A stretch of DNA of 64,000 nt from an uncultured Marinobacter sp. (GTDB lineage Bacteria; Pseudomonadota; Gammaproteobacteria; Pseudomonadales; Oleiphilaceae), in assembly GCF_947488835.1 (NCBI RefSeq), contig NZ_CANLBK010000001.1, forward strand, positions 620,001 through 684,000, read 5' to 3'. The position numbers and the translations under genes were made by a program. The first letter of the stretch is position 1. Each line of letters opens with the position of its first letter. The notes under the pieces are model-generated. The model did not search any database, had not been told where the DNA came from, and was given only the letters and a program-made list of their open reading frames with translations. Below are positions 15,805 to 25,241 of the stretch, in pieces.

Positions 15805-18390
15805 ATGGATAAAATAGCCATTCGTTTAAATGAAACAGTCGGCATTGCTCGTAACAAGGAGCCAGTCAGCCTTGGCATTCCTCTGCCCCCAGGAGCAGCA
15901 CAGTCTACCAACCAGTTTTCACTCATGGATGGCCAGCAACCGGTCAGCGTTCAGCTTGTACCTCTGGCCCACTGGCCAGACGGCAGTATCCGCTGGGTTC
16001 ACGCCAGCTTTTTGGTCAGCCTGGATGCTTGCCGCGAAAAAGAGTTAGTACTGGTCAGGCTTGAACGCCCCTCACCCGCTGAGCACGCGCCCGCTTTTAA
16101 TCAGACCATTGATGGCCTTGAGGTAGAGACATCCGCTGGCTGCGTTCATATAGAACCTGACACCCTGTCGTGGCACTTCAATAGCTCAGGCAGTGAAAGT
16201 ACTCAATCGACGGTAACTCTGCATGATGAGATGGGTGTACCCTGCACTGCAAAAGCAGAATCCACATGGAAAATCAGTCAAAATGGCCCCGTATTTCTCG
16301 CCGCACACTTAAAAGGCCAATGGCAAAAACAAAACGAAGATCTGTTGGCACGTTTCGACTGTGAGCTTCGTATTTTCCTGGAAACCGGCCTCGTTCAAGT
16401 TGAACTGACAACTCATAATCCGAAGAGAGCACGCCATCCAGGTGGTTTATGGGATTTAGGTGATTCAGGATCAGTGTATTTTCGCGAACTAGCCGTTATA
16501 ACAACGGTACCCGATCCCAGTTATAGCAAGGTCAATCCGCAAGCTACGGATAAAAGCCCAGTCAACTTTGATGTTACCGATTTCAACCTTTACCAAGATT
16601 CCAGTGGCGGCGAGAATTGGCAAAGCAGAAACCACCTCGGATCTGACGGTGAAATAACTCCCCAGTTCCGTGGTTACAAGTTCACTGATGCAGTTGAGTT
16701 GCGACACCAAGACAAGCGGGCTAACCCACTCATCACCATTGAGTACGATTCCGGGCAGCTCAACGTCACAGTACCCAACTTTTGGCAGAATTTTCCAAGC
16801 AGCCTGCGCAAAGAAGGAAACAATTTAACAATCGGCCTGTTTCCAAAAGATGCTAAGAGCGCTTATGAGCTACAGGGTGGCGAAAGAAAAACCCTAAGCT
16901 GCTTGATGGCGCACCACGCCAACAACAGCATCCACGCAACAGCTTATACACCGTTGGTACCAGTGCTTTCCCCTGAGTGTTATGAGCGTGCAGACGCCTT
17001 TCCGTGGTTCAAGGCCAATTCTCAACCCAGCGGTCTGGACGATCTCATAGCTGAAGGGCTGAACGGAAACTCCAACTTTTTTGCAAAAAGAGAGATTATT
17101 GACGAGTTTGGCTGGCGTAATTTTGGTGATATTTTCGCAGATCACGAAACTCTCTATCAGGCCGAGGGAGAGCCTCCCTTTATCTCCCATTACAATAACC
17201 AGTATGACCCGATATACGGCTTTGCAAGGCAGTTTGCTTTAACCGGGGATAAGCGCTGGTTTCAACTGACGGATGATTTGGCTCGCCATGTCGTGGACAT
17301 AGACATCTATCATACTGATGAAGATCGCGCCGAATACAATAATGGCTTGTTCTGGCATACAGACCATTATCTTGATGCTCAAACTGCCACACACCGCACA
17401 TTTTCCAAACTCAACGATTCAAGCTCTACGCCCGGTCAAACCGGCGGGGGGCCTGCCGAGGAGCACTGCTATTCAACCGGCCTCCTCTATCATTATTATC
17501 TTACGGGCAACGATAAATCACGCCAGGCTGTTCTTGATCTCGCTCAGTGGATGACAGCGCTTCATGAGGGCCGAGGTGGGTTATTTGAACAACTACTCGC
17601 TCTTAAGAGGCGGGAAATACGAACGTTAAAGAGAATGATCCGAGGGGAGCAGGTAACTACCCACCGATACCTTTTTACCCGTGGAACCGGAAACTATCTG
17701 AACTCTCTATTGGATGCCTGGGAACTTGACGTTGAGGGGCCATGGCTCGAGCGTGCAGAATTCGTAATCAGGAATACGATACACCCTGCTGACGACATTG
17801 AGCTGCGAGACCTATTGGACGTTGAAAATCGATGGTCTTATCTGATTTTTCTCGCCAGTCTTAGTCGCTATCTGAACGTTAAGCGCCTATTCGACAGTGA
17901 AGATGAGCACTATGAGTACACTAAAGCATCACTACTACACTATACGGACTGGATGCTAAAAAATGAACGGCCTTTCATGACCGATGTAACTCAGCTCGAA
18001 TTTCCAAATGACACCTGGGTGGCTCAAGATTTGAGAAAAGCAATGCTCATGTTTCAAGCATCAGAGCTCGACCCTGAAAAATCCGCTAAATATCGGGAAA
18101 GGGGGGGAAACTGGTTGCAGGAAGTCACAGAAGTTCTTCAACACAGTAAGGAGGCTCATTTCACAAGGATACTGGTGATTCTCATGCTGATTCATGGTCC
18201 CCAAACCTTGGCCACCGACAAGTGCTTGTCATGTAGCGGCACAACTTCTGTAACCGGCCACTGGCCCCGACCCGTTCTGACGTGGAGACAGCTTAGCTCG
18301 CGAATTGTCACGCGGGTACTTCGCGCCATCAAAACTTTTAAGCCATCCCGCGAAAGGATTTGGCTAAACACACGACTGGATCGATCCTGA
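15805..18390 (+). CDS. PcRGLX/YetA-like protein (polysaccharide-lyase-related)
   Basis: An 861-residue protein from the ATG chosen here; the frame is open from 15769, but MDKIAIRLNETVGIARNKEP matches where the family's N-terminal domain normally begins. That domain (about 1-85) reads like the RIFT-barrel of PcRGLX/YetA proteins: EPVSLGIPLPPGA, then LAHWPDGSIRWVHASF. The middle and C-terminal parts, with many aromatic and His/Asp residues (FWHTDHYLDAQTATHRTF, EEHCYSTGLLYHYYLTG), fit the following barrel and helical domains. PcRGLX is an exo-rhamnogalacturonan lyase, but the activity of the wider family is uncertain. No signal peptide is visible, so it may act in the cytoplasm, which would be odd for a lyase. 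It leads an operon with the acyltransferase two bases downstream. Confidence 0.7.
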   Translation: MDKIAIRLNETVGIARNKEPVSLGIPLPPGAAQSTNQFSLMDGQQPVSVQLVPLAHWPDGSIRWVHASFLVSLDACREKELVLVRLERPSPAEHAPAFNQTIDGLEVETSAGCVHIEPDTLSWHFNSSGSESTQSTVTLHDEMGVPCTAKAESTWKISQNGPVFLAAHLKGQWQKQNEDLLARFDCELRIFLETGLVQVELTTHNPKRARHPGGLWDLGDSGSVYFRELAVITTVPDPSYSKVNPQATDKSPVNFDVTDFNLYQDSSGGENWQSRNHLGSDGEITPQFRGYKFTDAVELRHQDKRANPLITIEYDSGQLNVTVPNFWQNFPSSLRKEGNNLTIGLFPKDAKSAYELQGGERKTLSCLMAHHANNSIHATAYTPLVPVLSPECYERADAFPWFKANSQPSGLDDLIAEGLNGNSNFFAKREIIDEFGWRNFGDIFADHETLYQAEGEPPFISHYNNQYDPIYGFARQFALTGDKRWFQLTDDLARHVVDIDIYHTDEDRAEYNNGLFWHTDHYLDAQTATHRTFSKLNDSSSTPGQTGGGPAEEHCYSTGLLYHYYLTGNDKSRQAVLDLAQWMTALHEGRGGLFEQLLALKRREIRTLKRMIRGEQVTTHRYLFTRGTGNYLNSLLDAWELDVEGPWLERAEFVIRNTIHPADDIELRDLLDVENRWSYLIFLASLSRYLNVKRLFDSEDEHYEYTKASLLHYTDWMLKNERPFMTDVTQLEFPNDTWVAQDLRKAMLMFQASELDPEKSAKYRERGGNWLQEVTEVLQHSKEAHFTRILVILMLIHGPQTLATDKCLSCSGTTSVTGHWPRPVLTWRQLSSRIVTRVLRAIKTFKPSRERIWLNTRLDRS

Positions 18391-18392
18391 AC

Positions 18393-18995
18393 ATGCGCAA
18401 TACGCTAAAACGAACCATTAAGAACATATTCCTTTTACTGGCGTTCCCTTTGTATGCGCTCTATTTGCTGCTCAGTTTAGTAGGAAACCCTGATAGTACG
18501 TTCCAGTCATTCTCTCAGGCGCTTAGCCTGATACCTGGGAAAATTGGAGTGTACGTTCGTGCTGCCTTTTATCGGCTAGCATGCCCAGATACATCAGACG
18601 ACATCGTCGTAGGTTTTCTGACAATTCTCTCCCATCGGGATACGTCTATCCACAAAGGTGTATACATTGGCCCGCAGTGCAACATCGGAAAATGCTCTTT
18701 GGGCGAAAACACCTTATTAGGTAGCGGCATCCATATCCTAAGCGGCAAGCAACAACACCGGTTCGACGATCCAGAATTACCAATCAAAGAACAAGGTGGA
18801 ATATTCATAAAAATTAACATTAGTGCCGATTGCTGGATAGGAAACAACTCAGTTGTTATGTGCGATATCGCGGAACATTCGATTGTTGCAGCCGGTGCAG
18901 TTGTTACCAAAGATCTAACTCAACAGGGAACAGTGGTCGCCGGGAATCCTGCTGCTGTAATCAGCCAACGCGAATTAGAAGGCCTATCCAAATGA
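18393..18995 (+). CDS. Left-handed beta-helix acyltransferase with N-terminal membrane helix
   Basis: A 200-residue hexapeptide-repeat acyltransferase, probably an O-acetyltransferase acting on a sugar or polysaccharide. A basic start and a hydrophobic helix (about 12-32) suggest membrane attachment. The repeats occupy about 80-190: HKGVYIGPQCNIGKCSLGENTLLGSG, DCWIGNNSVVMCDI and the closing AAGAVVTKDL...VVAGNPAAV typical of the xenobiotic/serine acetyltransferase branch. The ATG at 18393 follows the previous stop by two bases; the frame is also open from a TTG at 18360. The stop overlaps the next gene by four bases (ATGA), so this is a coupled operon. Confidence 0.82.
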   Translation: MRNTLKRTIKNIFLLLAFPLYALYLLLSLVGNPDSTFQSFSQALSLIPGKIGVYVRAAFYRLACPDTSDDIVVGFLTILSHRDTSIHKGVYIGPQCNIGKCSLGENTLLGSGIHILSGKQQHRFDDPELPIKEQGGIFIKINISADCWIGNNSVVMCDIAEHSIVAAGAVVTKDLTQQGTVVAGNPAAVISQRELEGLSK

Positions 18996-20701
18996 AACCA
19001 ACCTCCTTTTTAGTTAGAATAGGCAACAATCAACCTCTACCTTCTAATACAAGCCCTGTTTACTCAGATAGCTTGTGTTCACTCTATGTGCGAGTCCACA
19101 ATAACAAACATATTCAGCATGAATGTAATGAGGATGGCTTTACAGTATTTATCGGCGAAACCACTCGAAACCCGCTTGCAAATAACATTACGAAGGCTCC
19201 CGGCCAGGGTACTTTAATTCAATATCAAAAGGCTTCAGGGAATATAGTCATCACTACCGATCGACTTGGTACCAGCCTGATTTATTACAGCAGAGATAAC
19301 AACGATATTTTAGAAATATCTAACCGGCTGGACAATCTGGCACTTGCCGGAAAGGCCCCAGACTGGTCGTCGATACAACAGTACTTAAACACAGGCTACA
19401 CAATCGGTTCGAACACCTTCTTCCACGACGTGGTACAAACTCTTCCAAATGAAAAGTTGACTGCTTGCTGCAAAGATGGCTTTAACATCAAGCGGACGAC
19501 TTTTAAGCCGGATCAAACCAGGTCGATGGAGACAGACACAGTTGACGAGCTTATAGATACCCTCTCTGCACGGCTCTCTACGGTATTGCGTGACCATCCC
19601 CCTTCCGTGCTTATGATGTCGGCTGGATGGGATTCTCGTACACTCCTAATATCCGGAGCAGAAAATTACCGCACCGCGTATACACATGGCGACCTATCAA
19701 GTAGAGAAATAGCCATATCGCGCAGCCTGACCGGCATTTTACGAATGGATCATGTGTTCTCTGATGTTCAAAACCTGGATATTTCAGGGAATTTACTCGA
19801 CGCAATGCTTGAAGAGCTTGGTTTTTGCGTTTTCCCCGTTTGGTATATCGCCGGACAGCGAGCGCAAGATACGTACAATGCCCCCCTCTCTAGTGGCGTA
19901 CTAGGTGAATTTCTTGGTGGCCACTACGGCTTGCTGAGCATAGGAACCAGATTTCAGAAAATATTGGCATCAGCATCTCTACTCCCCGGAAATCTCGTCA
20001 CTGACGATCAGTTTTCAAAGGCGCTCGAGCGTTTCACCACTCCGGCTCCAGATCACTGGTTTCTGTCAGCGGCAGGCCGAACTATTCTTGCAGACGCAGC
20101 GAGTTCCACTAAGACTATAATGCGACGAAAACTGGACTCAGCGTACGAAGAATACGGAGATTGGCAGAGAGCTCTTGAGGCGTTCAATATGGAGCACAGA
20201 GCTCGCCAGTATATCCTCAAACAAGCCCAAACTGCAGCGTGCACCTCTGGCTACATCACGCCTTTCGCAGATGATGAGCTTGCCGAAATAGTTAATTTAA
20301 TCCCATTTAATTGCCGAGTTCACAACACCCTGAACCAAAGACTGTTAAAGGCTAAAAGTTCCCCGCTACTAAATTACTCAATGGCGGCAACACTTATACC
20401 CGCAAAGTATCCGGTCATCCTTCAGGAACTATCACGAGGAGCGCGCATATTTTTTGAACAAGCCCGAAAACTGGTTGGAATGAATCAACCGAGGCTCGGC
20501 TGGTTTAATTATGAGCATCTATATCAATCAAATATTTTACAAGAGATTACTGAAAGTTTGTCCTTAACTCTATGGGACAAGCCGGGCATGCAAAAGACAA
20601 TTAATTGTAATCCGAAAAATGGAATTGATGCTGGCTCAACTTTAGACATGCTTTGCAAAATAAAAACCGTAGACTACTATATTAAAATGACGAATCATTG
20701 A
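18992..20701 (+). CDS. Asparagine-synthetase-like protein without glutaminase cysteine (1)
   Basis: A 569-residue protein related to AsnB. The C-terminal half carries the ATP-pyrophosphatase PP-loop SAGWDS (210-215) and downstream segments of the synthetase domain (SREIAISRSL, SSGVLGEFLGG, ITPFADDELAEIV). The N-terminal 190 residues resemble a degraded Ntn glutaminase domain (IVITTDRLGTSLIYYS) but the protein begins MKPTSF, so the catalytic Cys2 is missing. It should therefore activate a carboxylate with ATP and use free ammonia or another amine, or have lost activity. The ATG overlaps the stop of the acyltransferase by four bases. The frame is also open further upstream, but that region is inside the acyltransferase gene. 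The substrate is unknown. Confidence 0.75.
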   Translation: MKPTSFLVRIGNNQPLPSNTSPVYSDSLCSLYVRVHNNKHIQHECNEDGFTVFIGETTRNPLANNITKAPGQGTLIQYQKASGNIVITTDRLGTSLIYYSRDNNDILEISNRLDNLALAGKAPDWSSIQQYLNTGYTIGSNTFFHDVVQTLPNEKLTACCKDGFNIKRTTFKPDQTRSMETDTVDELIDTLSARLSTVLRDHPPSVLMMSAGWDSRTLLISGAENYRTAYTHGDLSSREIAISRSLTGILRMDHVFSDVQNLDISGNLLDAMLEELGFCVFPVWYIAGQRAQDTYNAPLSSGVLGEFLGGHYGLLSIGTRFQKILASASLLPGNLVTDDQFSKALERFTTPAPDHWFLSAAGRTILADAASSTKTIMRRKLDSAYEEYGDWQRALEAFNMEHRARQYILKQAQTAACTSGYITPFADDELAEIVNLIPFNCRVHNTLNQRLLKAKSSPLLNYSMAATLIPAKYPVILQELSRGARIFFEQARKLVGMNQPRLGWFNYEHLYQSNILQEITESLSLTLWDKPGMQKTINCNPKNGIDAGSTLDMLCKIKTVDYYIKMTNH

Positions 20702-20731
20702 AGACGTTCATTTTCGCGGCAGGAACAACTA

Positions 20732-22267
20732 ATGATTATAAAAACAAATGTTAGTATAAGCATGCCAAGACTTACATGGTTTGCAGAATACCATTTAAGC
20801 CACAACCGAGTTTTTATAACTCACGGAAAGAACGTAGAAGTTGGGAAAAATTGTATAGTAGAAGGCGTTTGGGACGGCCAATATGAAGACTTTAAGTTTG
20901 AAGAGTCCAACCATTTTTTCGGCAGTGCCTTAAAAATATTGAACGACGACCTGATAATCGTTCCTTCTACAGGGCTCGTTGACCGAATCTTTATCGGAAA
21001 ATCATCTGAAGCCTATTACATATCTAACAGTCTTATTGAAATTTTAGCAAGAACTAGCTCAAAATTAGACCCGGACCACAATTACAAAATACAAACAAAC
21101 ACTATCCAAAATGGATTTAAAAATTATACAAACGAATACCCGATAATAAGCGAAAAGATAGAAAGCTTACAGCAGTATTTTTACCACCCTATTAAATTAA
21201 ACGCTAAAAGCACGATTATAATAAACCGGCCAAAACCAGTAGAGTTTCTTAGCTATGAACATTACAAATCTAAAATAAAAAATGATCTTTATAATATTTA
21301 TTTGAACTCATCATCTCCTTTCCGAAAAAACAAAATTGATCTATATACAACAGTGTCCAAAGGCTATGATTCTCCCGCGGTCACTATTTTGACTGAAGAC
21401 CTACCCATAAAAACTGCGTTTACAAGCAAAATCTCGAACTCTTCAATTCTAGGTTATTTGAGCAAAGAATCAATAAATGACGATGGAACCGAAATCGCGG
21501 AGAAGCTAGGTTTGAGCGTAACCTATCTTGACTTCCGGGGAATCGAAGTAGATGAAGATGAACTGTATTTTCTTGCTGCTACCACCGGCGGACCAGAACT
21601 ACAGTTCTATAAAGTACACAAGATCCTAGAAACTAGTGATAATCCAAGCATAGTCCTTACAGGCTACCACGGTGATACAATCTGGAGCTTGTCACCTCCC
21701 AAGGCAGCATTGACAGATGATATTCTAAAGCCTGGGGCTTCCGGCTTAACACTATCAGAGGCAAGACTAAAATCTGGCTTTATTAACATACCTGTACCTA
21801 TGATGCATGCCCGGAGTATAGTGTCAATCAATCATATATCCACCTCCGAAGTGATGTCTGGCTGGTCTGTTGGCGGCGATTACGATCGCCCTATCCCAAG
21901 AAGAATAGTTGAATCGGCCGGTATAGGACGAAACAGTTTTGGAAAAAAGAAACGCGCTATAGCAACTTTCTACGACCTACCAAGAAACAAAGATCTACGA
22001 AAAGAATTCCTAATTTACATGAAAAAGAGACACAAGTACTCAGCTACTAGAATATTAATAGGTTTTCTGGAAGATAGATTAAAATATAATCTAAAGATGA
22101 CACTATTCTCTTTCGACCGCTCCTATTTAAAAATGGGAAAATTCAAACGACCTTTAGATGGTCATGCCATCGATACACCTTACCAAATGCATGTTTGGTC
22201 GTTGGAAAAACTGACTAAGATCCGAAGAAACGCATTCGATTCACAAACAAATAACTTAGCAGAATGA
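20732..22267 (+). CDS. Asparagine-synthetase-like protein without glutaminase cysteine (2)
   Basis: A second, divergent AsnB-like protein of 511 residues. The PP-loop-like motif SKGYDS lies at 209-214, followed by helix and strand segments with LTGYHGDTIW in the place of the usual LSGDGGDE region. The N-terminal 200 residues lack the Cys2 start of a glutaminase. DNA here is clearly more AT-rich than in the flanking core genes, with many AAA, ATA and TTA codons, which points to transfer. AGGAA precedes the ATG and the gap to the previous gene is only 30 bases. Two such proteins side by side, with a CapK-like ligase four bases downstream, suggest a pathway that attaches amines or amino acids to a sugar acid; this is an inference. 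Confidence 0.68.
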   Translation: MIIKTNVSISMPRLTWFAEYHLSHNRVFITHGKNVEVGKNCIVEGVWDGQYEDFKFEESNHFFGSALKILNDDLIIVPSTGLVDRIFIGKSSEAYYISNSLIEILARTSSKLDPDHNYKIQTNTIQNGFKNYTNEYPIISEKIESLQQYFYHPIKLNAKSTIIINRPKPVEFLSYEHYKSKIKNDLYNIYLNSSSPFRKNKIDLYTTVSKGYDSPAVTILTEDLPIKTAFTSKISNSSILGYLSKESINDDGTEIAEKLGLSVTYLDFRGIEVDEDELYFLAATTGGPELQFYKVHKILETSDNPSIVLTGYHGDTIWSLSPPKAALTDDILKPGASGLTLSEARLKSGFINIPVPMMHARSIVSINHISTSEVMSGWSVGGDYDRPIPRRIVESAGIGRNSFGKKKRAIATFYDLPRNKDLRKEFLIYMKKRHKYSATRILIGFLEDRLKYNLKMTLFSFDRSYLKMGKFKRPLDGHAIDTPYQMHVWSLEKLTKIRRNAFDSQTNNLAE

Positions 22268-22271
22268 AGTT

Positions 22272-23624
22272 ATGAATCTAAAAGAAAATATTTATTACAG
22301 ATCTTCACCGAAAGTGCAGAATTTTCTGGTCAGTCTCGCCGGTAAAATGCAGTTCGCTAAGCGCTATCAAAGTCTAAACGATAAACTTATTGAGATTCGA
22401 GAAATAGAGTCGCTTGGCGACCGAGAGAAAACAGAATATCAGAATGAAAAAATAGAAAAAATGGTTCGTTTTTGCGGGGAAACCATACCTTTCTACAAAA
22501 AACTTTTTTCAGACTACGGCATAAACCACACACAAATATCGTCTAAACTCGATCTACAGAAGATACCGGTTCTCAGTAAACGGACAGTAATAGAGAATAT
22601 TGATTTAATAACAAACCCAAACGTAAAGAAATATATCACCCAAAAAACAAGCGGAACCACTGGCACTCCATTCACCATTCGCATGAACAATAATACATAC
22701 CAATTAGCAATGGCTTTGCTTGTAGCTCATGAAACTAAACATGGCGTCTCTTTCGGAGCAAAAAGAGCAACTTTTGCAGGGCGACTTATAAAAAACTATT
22801 CCGACAACACCCCCCCTTTCTTCCGGTTTAATAAATCTGAAAACCAGGCGATTTTTTCAACGTACCATTTAAGCAGTAAGACCCTAGAGCATTACGACAA
22901 TGAGCTAAAGGACCTAAAACCAGAAGAGTTGATTGGCTACCCCTCAGCAATTTACAATCTTGCAACTCTCTATTTTGAAAGCCAAAAAGTTCCATCATTT
23001 AAGCCAAAAATCATCGTGACGAATTCCGAAACATTATTTAGCTGGCAGAGAAAAGTTATAGAGCTGGTATTTGGATCCACTGTCTACGACTATTACGGAA
23101 CAGCGGAGTATATTCTGTTCGCTGGGCAAGAGGATGACCTTTCATACGCTATGAACCCAATTCTTGGCGTACACGAGATTATCGATAACCAGGGTTTAGC
23201 CTCCTCGTCAGGCCGCATTATAGGAACGTCCTTGAGCAACACTGTTATGCCGCTTCTAAGATACGAGATCGGGGATACAGCAGTGAGGGGCTCCTCGGAA
23301 TTTACCATAAAAAGCTTTACTGGCCGTGTAGATGACCAGATACACACACCGGATGGTCGAAGAATAGGAAGAACTGGAGAGATTTTTGGATTTTTTGAGA
23401 ACATTAAAGAAGCGCAAATAATACAACATGACTTGTCTTATTGTGAGGTTCTTATTGTCAGCTTAAAAGAAACAGATTTGGTACCAAAACATAACATTAT
23501 CGCTAAGCTTAAGAGCAAGTTTGGAGAACAGATGACTTTCGATATAAAATTTGTAGACAACATAGAGAAAAGTAAAAACGGTAAATTCAAAGCAGTAAAA
23601 TCCAACCTTAAGCAAATAAAGTGA
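22272..23624 (+). CDS. CapK / phenylacetate-CoA-ligase-like adenylate-forming enzyme
   Basis: A 450-residue member of the PaaK/CapK branch of the ANL superfamily, which activates carboxylic acids as acyl-adenylates. The P-loop-like motif QKTSGTTGTPF is near residue 125, and the A5-type motif is YDYYGTAEY near 277. A short C-terminal domain (DVLIVSLKE-like strand, then KSKNGKFKAVKS) carries the basic end seen in the family. Relatives occur in capsule loci, where they are thought to attach small acyl or amino groups. The DNA is AT-rich like its neighbours. It starts four bases after the AsnB-like gene, so coupling is likely. Confidence 0.8.
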   Translation: MNLKENIYYRSSPKVQNFLVSLAGKMQFAKRYQSLNDKLIEIREIESLGDREKTEYQNEKIEKMVRFCGETIPFYKKLFSDYGINHTQISSKLDLQKIPVLSKRTVIENIDLITNPNVKKYITQKTSGTTGTPFTIRMNNNTYQLAMALLVAHETKHGVSFGAKRATFAGRLIKNYSDNTPPFFRFNKSENQAIFSTYHLSSKTLEHYDNELKDLKPEELIGYPSAIYNLATLYFESQKVPSFKPKIIVTNSETLFSWQRKVIELVFGSTVYDYYGTAEYILFAGQEDDLSYAMNPILGVHEIIDNQGLASSSGRIIGTSLSNTVMPLLRYEIGDTAVRGSSEFTIKSFTGRVDDQIHTPDGRRIGRTGEIFGFFENIKEAQIIQHDLSYCEVLIVSLKETDLVPKHNIIAKLKSKFGEQMTFDIKFVDNIEKSKNGKFKAVKSNLKQIK

Positions 23625-23695
23625 AGTAATTTAGTAGCAGGCGTCGAACAGATATTATCTGTACACATAATCTTCAACGGATTTCTTGAAAACAA

Positions 23696-24664
23696 ATGAA
23701 AAAGATAAAAGCTGCAGATGACAACCCACCGTTTTTTTCTATTGTTGTACCAGTATACAACGAGGAAAAACACATCGGGTCGTGCCTCCTATCGATTTTT
23801 AATTCCATTTATGATGGCACGCAATATGAAGTCATTGTTGTTGACAATGGATCTGACGATGAGAGTCTAGATATTGCCAAAAACTCAGACGCACGTGTAT
23901 TTCAGTTAACTACGGGTAACGTTGGCGCCGTAAGAAACTATGGCGCAAAACAAGCTCGTGGGAAAGTGCTTGTTTTCATTGATGCGGACTGCTTATTAGA
24001 TAGAAATTGGCTAAACAGGGCGGAGAAACTCATCCAAGACCAACCTTACTGTGCCTATGGTGGCGGCGCATGGTTGCCTGAGCACCCAACCTGGACTGAA
24101 GAGTTATGGTTATTAAATAAAAAAGGAATGCCAGCTTTACCAAAACACCTAATCGGTGCAAGCACTATGATATCTAAGGATCTCTTTTTACAACTAGGCG
24201 GGTTTAATGAGCTTATTTCATCAGGTGAAGACACGGATTTTCATAAAAAAGCCCTCTACCTAAAAGTTCCTATAAATATTTCCCATGAATTGAATGTCAC
24301 TCACCTGGGAAATGCCAAAAACTCAATTCAATTTTTAATGCGCCAGGTTTGGCATTCAGAAAACTATCTACATAACCTTAATAGCTCTGCCAAGGATCCA
24401 ATATTTCTTATCACCGTAGCCTTTGCACTATCCTTCACAACTTCTGCCTTTAGCATTTTAACACTATCTTTTAATACGAATTTAACAATAAGCCTTTTTA
24501 CTTTTGCGATACTTCCCTCGATACTATCCTGCAAGAGAATATATCGGGCGAGATATTTCACATGGAACCCGCGTAAGATATTAGGAATATATATACTAGA
24601 CTTACTTTACTTGATAGGCCGAAGCATTGGCCTTATAAAAGGACTGCGTATCATAAATCGATAA
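23696..24664 (+). CDS. Family 2 glycosyltransferase with C-terminal membrane segments
   Basis: A 322-residue GT-A fold enzyme that should add one sugar to a lipid-linked acceptor on the inner face of the membrane. The N terminus has FSIVVPVYNEEKHIGSCL, the nucleotide-sugar site VIVVDNGSDDESLDIA, GAVRNYGAKQARG and the metal-binding VFIDADC (DxD type). EDTDFHKKA near residue 180 is the usual ED acceptor-site motif. Two or three hydrophobic segments follow residue 235. The DNA is AT-rich. It ends the plus-strand operon started at 15805. The donor sugar cannot be predicted. Confidence 0.88.
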   Translation: MKKIKAADDNPPFFSIVVPVYNEEKHIGSCLLSIFNSIYDGTQYEVIVVDNGSDDESLDIAKNSDARVFQLTTGNVGAVRNYGAKQARGKVLVFIDADCLLDRNWLNRAEKLIQDQPYCAYGGGAWLPEHPTWTEELWLLNKKGMPALPKHLIGASTMISKDLFLQLGGFNELISSGEDTDFHKKALYLKVPINISHELNVTHLGNAKNSIQFLMRQVWHSENYLHNLNSSAKDPIFLITVAFALSFTTSAFSILTLSFNTNLTISLFTFAILPSILSCKRIYRARYFTWNPRKILGIYILDLLYLIGRSIGLIKGLRIINR

Positions 24665-25045
24665 TAAATATTATTTCAAACGGTCTATTCGATACTAATC
24701 AAAGAAGTCGTCAATTATTATATTTTATAATATACATGGAAGTCTTCTTGAATATTAAAGTAATAATAACTTTTAATACTGAAATAATCCATGAAAAAAG
24801 AGCAATTTAATTTTACGGATTTTTATAAACTAACAAAGCTTCCGTAAAAACCTATAACTCAAAACCTCACTAAATAATTAAAATAAACTTGTCGATTTGA
24901 TAAAAAGAAAATAGAGAAATACCCGCAATGGTTGAAGGTGGCGACGGTTGAATCTTCCACTGGATCGGGAAATAAACAAAGCTCGAAATGGATAACTAGG
25001 AGCTCGAGTTGATTCTGCACTTCCCCCACTTCAGTAGACACGCTT
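24665..25045. other. AT-rich gap with no recognisable gene
   Basis: No coding sequence can be supported in these 381 bases; short frames have no family features. The composition is strongly AT-rich, especially 24665-24850. The segment ends where an insertion-sequence remnant begins, so the junction near 25036 probably marks an old insertion or deletion. Confidence 0.4.
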
Positions 25046-25187
25046 CGCCAACTACGACACCATATAAAACATTATATTGAGTGCTTTTATAACACCCAAA
25101 GGCTCCACAGTAGACTTGATTACCGGACTCCGTTAGAGTTCGAGGAAGCTAACTAATGGGGCGTGTCCACTTTTTTAGGGGATTACC
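25046..25187 (+). mobile_element. 3' end of an IS3-family element (remnant)
   Basis: The frame ending at TAA 25154-25156 encodes the last 36 residues of an IS3-family transposase: YIECFYNTQRLHSRLDYRTP and then LEFEEAN. The NTxRxHxxLxYxTPxEFE pattern is the standard C terminus of the OrfB integrase. Just after it, TGTCCACTTTTTTAGGGG (25164-25181) looks like the terminal inverted repeat of such elements. Everything upstream of the fragment is missing, so it cannot move. Confidence 0.82.
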
Positions 25188-25241
25188 ATTCTCATAACCC
25201 CCAGAAGCCCATTTCTATACAATAAATATAGAATCCTTTTA

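Noticed and set aside
24859..25041. A 60-codon minus-strand frame next to the IS3 remnant.
   Set aside because: No ribosome binding site, no recognisable family and it ends at the suspected IS junction; most likely non-coding.
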